Shown here: in pieces, positions 38,681 through 46,950 of the stretch | Position numbering within the stretch: the first letter of the stretch is position 1 | How the letters are laid out: the number at the start of each line of letters is the position of its first letter | NCBI GenBank assembly: GCA_026224775.1 | Contig: JAMFRP010000040.1 | Location: forward strand, 1 to 64,000 | DNA length: 64,000 bases | Source of the DNA: Bacteroidota bacterium | GTDB lineage: Bacteria > Bacteroidota > Bacteroidia > Sphingobacteriales > Sphingobacteriaceae | Reading direction: 5' to 3' | The notes under the pieces: model-generated | Seen by the model: the letters and a program-made list of their open reading frames with translations, nothing else | The model's database searches: none | Told to the model about the DNA's origin: nothing | Program-made: the position numbers and the translations under genes

Positions 38681-38814
38681 AGGGAACCTCTAAAACCTCT
38701 CATTTCATACCTAACAAACCTGTTCAGGAAAATTAGGCTGTATATTAAAATAGATCAATCAACAGCATTTATGAATCATCTTTAAGAATTTCACAGAGGC
38801 TACAGAGGTTCCCT
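38681..38814. repeat. Imperfect 20-bp inverted repeat between precursor and LanD-like gene
   Basis: agggaacctctaaaacctct (38681-38700) versus agaggctacagaggttccct (38795-38814), 16/20 complementary. Confidence 0.55.
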
Positions 38815-38837
38815 ATAGGGGTAAAAAATTTAGATAA

Positions 38838-39038
38838 CTAGCAAAAAACAACGGTATTGCAATTTGTATTAGTATCATCGGGATTAGTGGTACTGCTTTG
38901 GCCACCTGCTATCTCCGCTATTTCGTCTTCGGACAAGGCTGGATTTTCCTTCAGTTTTTCAATAAGGCCTGATAGTTTACCTTTTGCAGCTTCTAACTCC
39001 TCGATTTTCTTTTGATTTTGTTCTTCTTGTGATGACAT
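38838..39038 (-). CDS. Putative lanthipeptide/AviCys precursor peptide (66 aa; start reassigned from 39143)
   Basis: MSSQEEQNQKKIEELEAAKGKLSGLIEKLKENPALSEDEIAEIAGG|QSSTTNPDDTNTNCNTVVFC; double-Gly leader, Ser/Thr-rich core, C-terminal Cys; next to HFCD/LanB/C39 genes. Confidence 0.82.
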   Translation of the reverse strand: MSSQEEQNQKKIEELEAAKGKLSGLIEKLKENPALSEDEIAEIAGGQSSTTNPDDTNTNCNTVVFC

Positions 39039-39114
39039 TTTGATAAAATTTAAAAGTTTACGCTTACTCTTTTTACTGGTTTTCGGCTTACCCATTTTTG
39101 TTGCAACAAATATT

Positions 39115-41514
39115 TTACTGTAGCCTGCGTTGCTCATCTGCATTGCTACTTTCTATTTTCTTCGCTTTAAATGATTTTCCCAGGTCGAAATTATATACGA
39201 GGGAAAGGTTAAAAGTTTGTGTTTCTCTTCTTTGCTCGCTTGTTCCAATATCAGTATTGCTGTAGTAAATGTTACTGTTCAGCTTATAGGTGTTAAATAT
39301 GTCATTCATGGCTGCTTTTATAATTAAGCGATTCTTATACAGCTTTTTCTGAACTCCAACGTCAGTTGTAAATATTGGCTGATATAGAAAGTTGCCTGAA
39401 ATAATATTAGAATAATAACGTACACTCAGATCAATGTTAAATTGATCAGGTAGTGCAAAAGATTGATTCGACTGAATATTGAAGATGTTTTTTTGAATGA
39501 AAATATCCTGCGCCGAAATGCTTTGACGGCTTAGAATAATATTATTATTAAAGCTCCACCAATTTGTTATATCTATAGGAGTATAAATAATAATGCTCGC
39601 ATTGGTTCTATTTCCAAAATTTGCATGTGTATAAATTGTAACCAAAGAATCCGCAGGGGATTGCGAAGCGTACTGAGCTATTAAAGCTTTTTGCCTGTCA
39701 TAAGAGGCTGTAATGCTATATTTATTATTCAACGTATAGCCTAGTTCAAAAGAATTGGTAAATGAGGGATTTAAATAGGGGTTACCTTTTCCTATAGTGT
39801 AGTTATCCAAATAAAACTCGTAAGGATTTAAATCGGTATAGGACGGCCTTGAAATTCTTCTCCCATAATAAAAAGTAAGGTAATCACTACTGTTTTTATT
39901 TGTACCATATTTTAAAAACACTGTTGGGAACAAGTCAAAATAATTTCTTTTTATATCCATATTCGAGGTGATTAAATTCCCTTCTGTATTTGTGTTTTCT
40001 CCTCGTAATCCTAATTGAACGTCTGTATTAAGAAATCTTCCGTTATAGTTCATATAACCGGCAAGAATATCCTCCTTATAATCATAAATGTAGTTTAAGG
40101 CGGGTTCGTTTACCCATGTATTATCATCAAAACCTTCATACGTTGCACTATTATCAATACTGGTTGCAGTTAATTTTGCACCAACACTAAAAGTGGAGGT
40201 TTTACTAAATGCTTTTGTATATTTTGTATCGGCAGTATATATTTTCGCCTCACTTGGGGTACGGTTTCTATAAATGGTATCGTTCAAAAACACATTGTCA
40301 TTATCATAAAAATTACTTTGAGCCGAACTCAATGCCGCAACGTTGTTTACAGTATAATCGGAGAAGAAAACAAAACTCGAGCCCACACTATCCAATGCGA
40401 TATGATAATTGAAACCTATGTTGTTATAATTTCTGGAATTTGATCGCGGGTAGCTGCCGATAACATTTTGATTATTATTAGCATTAGGATAGATGATGTT
40501 TGTGGTAGAATTGTAGGGTGCGATACCGCTTGCAAAAATCCCGGTATAATCTAATCCGATATATTGCTTACTGTCAATATCGTAGATGCCACCGGTGTGG
40601 ACACGATGTACTGTGTAATCATTTATTCTATCGACGATTGAACGGTATTTTATACTATCATCTATAGTTCGTGAAAATTTTGAATCCTCATAATTCTTTG
40701 TCTTATCAAAAGAATAATCCGCAAATAAAGCCAGCTTATCTTTCTTAAAATTTAACTGAAGTCCTTCGTTGGTACTTGCATATCTGCCCTGTATATAGTC
40801 GGCATTAGCGCTGCCATTGAAGCCTGCCCGTTTTTGTTTCTTTAAAACAATATTTATATACCCTCCGCTTCCTTCCGCATCATACTCGGCAGGCGGATGA
40901 GCTATCACTTCTATTGATTGTATCTCATCGGCACGTAAGCTATTGAGATAATTGGTTAAATCATCTCCACTTAACTGAAGAATTTTTCCATCGACCATTA
41001 CCCTTGTACCAGGATTTCCGTTAATGGAAATCTTGCCATCGTTTACAAATACGCCGGGCGCAAGGTTCATCAATTCCAGAGATGATTTTCCAGCCGCGAG
41101 CGCATTGTTTTGCACATTCATCACAATGCGGTCTGATTTTTTTGTTATAAGAGGTGCGTTGGCAGTGATCGTTACTTCATTTAATTTGTTTTCTTTTTGT
41201 GTTAAAACAATCGTTTCTAAATTTATGGAGCCTTGTACCTCTATTTCTTTAGTAAAGTCATTGTAGGATGTGTAGGTAGCTTTAATTATATAACTACCAG
41301 CGCTTTCAACAACCAATTTAAAGGAACCGTCTTCGGCTGTTATTTTCCCTGCTATCGGCTTGTTATTGATGGAATTTTGTTTAAATACAAAAACAGAGGC
41401 AAAAGCTACTGGTTTACCACTCTCGTCAATTACTTTCCCCGTAATGGGAAAACTTTGGGCTTTCCCATATTTTACTAAAAGCATACATAATAAAAAAATG
41501 GCTATATACCTCAT
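39115..41514 (-). CDS. Outer membrane beta-barrel protein / TonB-dependent-receptor-like with CarboxypepD_reg-like domain
   Basis: 799 aa; signal peptide, GKVIDESGKPVAFASVFV, plug-like VMVDGKILQLSGDDLTNYLNSLRADEIQSIEVIAHPPAEYDAEGSGGYINIVLKK. Confidence 0.9.
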   Translation of the reverse strand: MRYIAIFLLCMLLVKYGKAQSFPITGKVIDESGKPVAFASVFVFKQNSINNKPIAGKITAEDGSFKLVVESAGSYIIKATYTSYNDFTKEIEVQGSINLETIVLTQKENKLNEVTITANAPLITKKSDRIVMNVQNNALAAGKSSLELMNLAPGVFVNDGKISINGNPGTRVMVDGKILQLSGDDLTNYLNSLRADEIQSIEVIAHPPAEYDAEGSGGYINIVLKKQKRAGFNGSANADYIQGRYASTNEGLQLNFKKDKLALFADYSFDKTKNYEDSKFSRTIDDSIKYRSIVDRINDYTVHRVHTGGIYDIDSKQYIGLDYTGIFASGIAPYNSTTNIIYPNANNNQNVIGSYPRSNSRNYNNIGFNYHIALDSVGSSFVFFSDYTVNNVAALSSAQSNFYDNDNVFLNDTIYRNRTPSEAKIYTADTKYTKAFSKTSTFSVGAKLTATSIDNSATYEGFDDNTWVNEPALNYIYDYKEDILAGYMNYNGRFLNTDVQLGLRGENTNTEGNLITSNMDIKRNYFDLFPTVFLKYGTNKNSSDYLTFYYGRRISRPSYTDLNPYEFYLDNYTIGKGNPYLNPSFTNSFELGYTLNNKYSITASYDRQKALIAQYASQSPADSLVTIYTHANFGNRTNASIIIYTPIDITNWWSFNNNIILSRQSISAQDIFIQKNIFNIQSNQSFALPDQFNIDLSVRYYSNIISGNFLYQPIFTTDVGVQKKLYKNRLIIKAAMNDIFNTYKLNSNIYYSNTDIGTSEQRRETQTFNLSLVYNFDLGKSFKAKKIESSNADEQRRLQ

Positions 41515-42265
41515 AAGATATCTTTAACTATAATTTGCTTGTTCCTTTTCTATAATCTAAATATCAAGAGTAAAAAAGCAGGTTGAAAACTATTTCGATG
41601 AGGGTAACCAACTTTTCGACTAATAGTATATTTGGGTCGACGATGGTAAATAAAGGGTACACCAAAACTTGCCATCATTACATTGATGTGCTTTTAATAA
41701 AGGCAACTGGTTATGTTCATTCGACGTGCCGAGAGCGAAGCCAATGCAGGGTTGTAAACATCAGATCCTTCCTGTATCGCTCTTACTGCCAAAGATTTGA
41801 ACAAGCCGAATTAGTTTCGGAATTAATTGACATTGAACCAGACTTGGTTGTTATTTCTTCATATATCCGTACCCAAAAAATAACGAGCGGATATAAAATA
41901 AAACACAGGAGAGTTAATTAAGGGTAGCGGAAAAACTAACCAGTTGCAAATATTCCGGGAAGATGGGTTTGGCAGATAGGTTATCATAATAAAACCCTAA
42001 TTGTAATGAAATGATCCCCATCATAACATTAGTATCTTGTCGCTACCACAAATTTTCGCCTTATTCTCCAAAAGCAGTATGAAAAATAAGCCATTAATAG
42101 CACCTGATAATATTAATGATATTGGAAACATTTATTTCAAAAATCCAAAATAGCCAAAGTAAGCTTATGATTTCTGATCAAATATTATAAACTGGGTATA
42201 AAAACAAAAAGCACGGCACTAACAAACATCACGCTTTATTGCGTAAACGGAATAGCGTCTTTTTG

Positions 42266-42712
42266 CTAATCCTCTATTGCCTCAATGCCTTGTTCCTTAA
42301 GTTTTGCTAATCCGCCTTTCATTGCATTAATTTGTTCTGGCGAGTGGTTTTGCCAAATAGTAATCTCGCCAACAACCTTAAACGGATGTTTTGAGCGGTA
42401 AGACTTTGTTGGGTTACCCGGAAACTTTTTGTCGGTTAAATTGGGATCATCTTCAATCGAGCCCATTGGCTCTACTAAATATATTCTTTCACGCCCTTCG
42501 CCTAAAGCAAGTTCAGCGCCCCAAACAGCAGCATCAAGAGTAGCTGTGAGATAGATATATTTTGCTTTATTTCTTTGTCCATAGTTTGAGTTATTGCCAC
42601 TTTCTATAAAGTCGCCAATCTTTAGGTCAGCCTTTGTACCGTGGAAGAACGTCTGAAAAAAAGGGCGATGAATTGGTTCATTCGATTTGTTTTCACTTTT
42701 GTTTATTTCCAT
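42266..42712 (-). CDS. arr: NAD(+)--rifampin ADP-ribosyltransferase
   Basis: 148 aa; FFHGTKADLKIGDFIESGNNSNYGQRNKAKYIYLTATLDAAVWGAELALGEGRERIYLVEPMGSIEDDPNLTDKKFPGNPTKSYRS. Confidence 0.93.
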   Translation of the reverse strand: MEINKSENKSNEPIHRPFFQTFFHGTKADLKIGDFIESGNNSNYGQRNKAKYIYLTATLDAAVWGAELALGEGRERIYLVEPMGSIEDDPNLTDKKFPGNPTKSYRSKHPFKVVGEITIWQNHSPEQINAMKGGLAKLKEQGIEAIED

Positions 42713-42925
42713 TGTAGTTATATTGTTTATGAATGTTTTGAAGAAAATCTCCCTATTGCTTTTTCATTGGATATTATTTGCTTTAAAAGCCAAACTTAAT
42801 TGAAACGAAGTAGTAATTAATGTTATTGTCAATCATATTCTTTAAAAAAGAATATCCTAAAACTTTGGAACAGTTAGCAGCAACTAATAAACTAATTTTT
42901 CCGATTATTGATATAATGATATAAT

Positions 42926-43783
42926 ATGGAACAGGATAAAAAAAAGGCGGAACCAGACAATACAGCAGTGCGCACAGCTTTATGGAGAGCTATGCACGTT
43001 CAAATTGATTCATCACCTCATATAATTGAAGATGAAATTGGATTTAAATTAGTAGCCCCCGCCGATGGCTGGCGCAAACGCCCGGACATGGACGCGAATT
43101 TCACCAAACGCCTTCGTGCATCTATGGTGGCCCGCGCACGCTTTGTTGAGGATTTAATTATAGAAGAGAACAAACGCGGTATTGATCAATATGTCATTCT
43201 CGGAGCCGGACTTGATACTTTTGCTCAGCGGAGACAAGACGTTGCTTCTACTCTCCAGGTATTTGAAATCGACCAACCCGATACGCAAACCTGGAAACAA
43301 CAACGATTAGTTGAACTTGGCTATGGTGTTCCAAGCTGGCTACATTTTGTTTCTGTCGATTTTGAGATTTCTTCCTGGTGGGAACAATTACTCGATGCAG
43401 GTTTTGATACCAGCAAATCTGCTGTTGTAGCTTGCACAGGTGTTAGTTTATACCTTACAAAAGATGCGATTTTTACAACCTTACGCCAGATTGCAACACT
43501 TGCACCGGGTTCAAAACTGGCTATGGCCTTTTATTTGCCATTGAACCTTCTTGAAGAAGAAGATAAATTTTTACAACAGATAGCAGAAAAAGGCGCTCAG
43601 GCGGCCGGCACACCTTTCATTAGCTTTTATACACCTAATGAAATATTAACTGTAGCTCGTGAAGCTGGTTTTGCGACGATAGAAACAATATCGGCAAGCG
43701 ACCTTGCCAAACGTTATTTTGTTGGTAGAACGGATAATATTAGTCCTGCGAGTGGGGAGGAATTTTTAGTAGCGACTGTATAG
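42926..43783 (+). CDS. Class I SAM-dependent methyltransferase (leucine carboxyl methyltransferase-like family)
   Basis: 285 aa; FTKRLRASMVARARFVEDLI, YVILGAGLDTFAQR, VFEIDQPDTQTWKQQRL. Confidence 0.88.
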   Translation: MEQDKKKAEPDNTAVRTALWRAMHVQIDSSPHIIEDEIGFKLVAPADGWRKRPDMDANFTKRLRASMVARARFVEDLIIEENKRGIDQYVILGAGLDTFAQRRQDVASTLQVFEIDQPDTQTWKQQRLVELGYGVPSWLHFVSVDFEISSWWEQLLDAGFDTSKSAVVACTGVSLYLTKDAIFTTLRQIATLAPGSKLAMAFYLPLNLLEEEDKFLQQIAEKGAQAAGTPFISFYTPNEILTVAREAGFATIETISASDLAKRYFVGRTDNISPASGEEFLVATV

Positions 43784-43877
43784 ACCGCAGGTTCTGATTA
43801 GTACCGATTTCTATCATTTCAATTTATTGCAATGTTTTGAGGGAGTTGGCAAACACCTGACAAATATTACTAAAAAC

Positions 43878-43903
43878 AAAAAAAACCGCCTTTGCGGGGC
43901 GGC
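43878..43903 (-). terminator. Intrinsic terminator of DUF5695-like gene
   Basis: Reverse strand gccgccccgcaaaggcggttttttttg. Confidence 0.65.
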
Positions 43904-43928
43904 TCTTGGTTAACATTACTATTATCTA

Positions 43929-46712
43929 TTATTTACTGATTTCTATATTTAGTGGCGCATTAGTCAGGTTAATGGCATATGCGCCGCGCTCCATTTTTGA
44001 GGGGCCAACTAATCTATATGTTGATGCGGAAGCTCTATTTGCAGGGTGCTCTATATGCAGATAAGCCACCGGTGTATATTGGTCGGCTGGATTTAATAAT
44101 ACATTCACTTTACCTGTTTCAGGATTAAACGTTACCGATTTAAATGTACCGGCATCCAATGTCAGCCATAGGCCTACTGGGGCTATATAAATACGCGATT
44201 TTGCTGCTATAGTAATTTCTACATTAACCGCATCTGGCTTAGTTGTCATGTTACCGCCAAATACTAACCAGCCCAACTCTTTATCATCTGTAATATAAGT
44301 GGCTGTATTTAACGCATACCCAAAAAAGTTAGAACCATAATCGCCCGATAAGCCGTCAATTTTTAATGTTGATGGATACGAATGGAAAGCTGCAGGACCG
44401 AAACCATCCTGAGTAATATTAGATATAGAGCCCATTACACCGCCATAACCAACACGCAAAAGGTATAAGTCGTTTGGTTTAGCCCGGTACTCGCTTAAAA
44501 CCGGAATGGCATTTATACCAGAGCCATAGTGATGAAGTTGACGCTCGATACGTTGCAATTTACCACCGTAAAGAAAATCCCAATATCTGCGTGCTGAGCC
44601 ATTGTATCCCCAGTTAGGTATGGTAGGCATATAGCCTAGTATGGCATCAATAGTTATTTCTGCTTTATCTGTATAACCAAAATATTCCGACCATAAATAA
44701 ACCTCTTCCTGTCCTGTTGAATCCCACGGCATTTCACTACCAAACGGATACATCAGTGTACGCCAGTGATCTGCTCTTACTTTCATTGCTTTTTCAAGCA
44801 AATCTGCTTTATCATTCCAGCCTTCTGCTTTCAGATCCATTAGTATCTTAAAGAAAACATCACCTTCCATTTGCCCAAATTGCACATAGTATGGCGCTTT
44901 CTCTACCATTGCCATTGTGGTTTGGTAAGCATTATCCAAATACCATTGCCAGGTTTGCCCGCTAACTAAACCGGTATGGTAACGAGCCAAACGATACATT
45001 ACCCAATGTGCAGAAGCAACATGCGGATAGTTATACGACCTGCCAATATCATTCGCGGCAACATGGTTCCAGGCCGACCACGTGTTCCAGCGTATACTAT
45101 CGCTGTAAGTACCTTTTGGTAACGAATCGGGTTGATAATAAAACACGCTTTTTTTCACACCGTATTTTTGTTCACCTTCACTACGCTGGATATTACCCCA
45201 TAAGGTGTGGTCTACAAAATGCTCCAATTTATCAATTTCAGCTTTATCAGGCTGTACCAGTTCCTTCATCATAGCGCCAAGCCACGAACCGGCTCCCCCC
45301 TCATCACTTAAACCGGCTATCCATGCCCGGTTATCCTGCGTTACCTGTTGTTTTTTATCATAATCATAAGTTATAACAGATTGATCGCGACCGAAAACAT
45401 CTGATTTATTCTCATACCATTGTTTGGTAGTTAAAAAGTTGCCAAAATCTTTCAAAACATCTATTTCAGGTTTTATCACCTTATAATTAATGGTTTGGCA
45501 TAAACCATCAGCATAAGTAATGGTAAGCCTTGCCCTACCCCATATTACACCCTTTATATCATACGTTTTCCATTTACTTTCAGATGATGTTGCCGGGGTG
45601 ATAGCTAAGGCGCCTTCAGGTTCAATCTGTATGGATTTTACTTCTTTCGGATAATTTAAAAAAAGCTTGGCATTAACATCCTGCGGTAATACATAACCGG
45701 GGATACCTACAGCAACAGGGCGTTTATTTTCAGCAAGTTTATGTTCAATACCTTTAATCGAATCGGCAAGTAAAAATTTAACACCATATGAAATTGTTTC
45801 GCCCGGATTTAGTTTAACAAAGGTTGGCGTGTTCCAGGGTTCCGCGTTTTTCCATTCATTTTCGGCATAAGCTTTACTGTATACCATCCATTCGTAAAAA
45901 CCTTCAAAATCAATCCCGCGAGGGGTTGGATCATTGTTTAATGGATTATAAGCCTCAAAAGGTGTTTTGCCAAAAGGCACAACCACTAAAGCAGGGCCAT
46001 GGCCATTTAAACGGGTAACCTGTAAGTAACCCGCGTCCTTACCAATATAAGGGTCGTAAAAAACATTCTCAGCATGCGTTTCCTCAAGCGATTTGCCCTG
46101 CATAATGTTATTAAATATCATAGGTATACCTAATGAACCTATCTCAACTGCTTTATCGCTTTTATTCTTTAGCTTGAATTGTAATACTAAATGGCCGTCG
46201 GCAATTTCCCAATAGCGTTGTATGTTTAAAGAAATATCGGCAGGTAATGTGGCCGAAAGATCAGCGGCAGCTAATACTCCTTTACCTTTATTTGGTATAG
46301 GGCTAACTGCTGCGCGTTTTGCAGCGGTAGAATATTTCTTCCAATCCGCATCACCGGCCGACTTTAAACGAAGCTCGATATCTCCTAATTGGTACATGCC
46401 ATCGCTGCTGCGCACTTTAAGACGATCGCCGGGAGTAAAATCAAACTTTTTATTGCTATTGGGACTTAAAGCGGCAACAGTTTGTGAAGCTTTAACCAGT
46501 TGTAATTGAAAATCAGGAGTTGCGTATGTTGATATCCCGCTTTCAAGTCCAAGTGTCGATGGCCTTTTTTCAAGAGCTTTCCATGGATCTTGCGCATATG
46601 AATTATCAACACACAAAAAACAAAGCGCGATAAGAAAAGCACTGCATTTTAAGCGCCGGTTGTTAAGCTTTTGTGCTGATTTTATTCTATCTAAAAAGTT
46701 GGATATTAACAT
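43929..46712 (-). CDS. DUF5695-like secreted protein (probable carbohydrate-active)
   Basis: 927 aa; signal peptide; GLESGISTYATPDFQLQLVKASQTVAALSPNS; aromatic-rich glycosidase-like repeats. Confidence 0.7.
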   Translation of the reverse strand: MLISNFLDRIKSAQKLNNRRLKCSAFLIALCFLCVDNSYAQDPWKALEKRPSTLGLESGISTYATPDFQLQLVKASQTVAALSPNSNKKFDFTPGDRLKVRSSDGMYQLGDIELRLKSAGDADWKKYSTAAKRAAVSPIPNKGKGVLAAADLSATLPADISLNIQRYWEIADGHLVLQFKLKNKSDKAVEIGSLGIPMIFNNIMQGKSLEETHAENVFYDPYIGKDAGYLQVTRLNGHGPALVVVPFGKTPFEAYNPLNNDPTPRGIDFEGFYEWMVYSKAYAENEWKNAEPWNTPTFVKLNPGETISYGVKFLLADSIKGIEHKLAENKRPVAVGIPGYVLPQDVNAKLFLNYPKEVKSIQIEPEGALAITPATSSESKWKTYDIKGVIWGRARLTITYADGLCQTINYKVIKPEIDVLKDFGNFLTTKQWYENKSDVFGRDQSVITYDYDKKQQVTQDNRAWIAGLSDEGGAGSWLGAMMKELVQPDKAEIDKLEHFVDHTLWGNIQRSEGEQKYGVKKSVFYYQPDSLPKGTYSDSIRWNTWSAWNHVAANDIGRSYNYPHVASAHWVMYRLARYHTGLVSGQTWQWYLDNAYQTTMAMVEKAPYYVQFGQMEGDVFFKILMDLKAEGWNDKADLLEKAMKVRADHWRTLMYPFGSEMPWDSTGQEEVYLWSEYFGYTDKAEITIDAILGYMPTIPNWGYNGSARRYWDFLYGGKLQRIERQLHHYGSGINAIPVLSEYRAKPNDLYLLRVGYGGVMGSISNITQDGFGPAAFHSYPSTLKIDGLSGDYGSNFFGYALNTATYITDDKELGWLVFGGNMTTKPDAVNVEITIAAKSRIYIAPVGLWLTLDAGTFKSVTFNPETGKVNVLLNPADQYTPVAYLHIEHPANRASASTYRLVGPSKMERGAYAINLTNAPLNIEISK

Positions 46713-46950
46713 AGTGTATTCAAGTGCTAAAATTTATGATTGTAAAAGTAAAAGTTTAGCCCCCTTACAATTTACTGTAATTTGCCAACTTGTAGCAACT
46801 TATTATCCTGTTAATGTTATTGAATAGGCGTTTCAGTATCAAAATATTATAACACGTTAATAAGTTGCCACATTAGGTTAATTAATGAAAACAATGGGTT
46901 TTGGAACCTGCATATATTTGTATAAAAGCATTATAAATTCTATCCTGATT

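Noticed and set aside
38838-39143. 101-aa version of the precursor (start at 39143)
   Set aside because: It overlaps the upstream OMP gene and has a basic, non-leader-like N-terminus; the internal ATG at 39038 gives a typical acidic helical leader.
27349-41514. Treating the RiPP cluster as part of the tRNA island
   Set aside because: attR at 26768-26781 lies outside it, and no integrase or att repeat is visible beyond it, so it is reported as adjacent only.
41583-41921. 112-aa ORF downstream of the OMP gene promoter region
   Set aside because: No recognisable domain and AT-rich intergenic composition; insufficient support.
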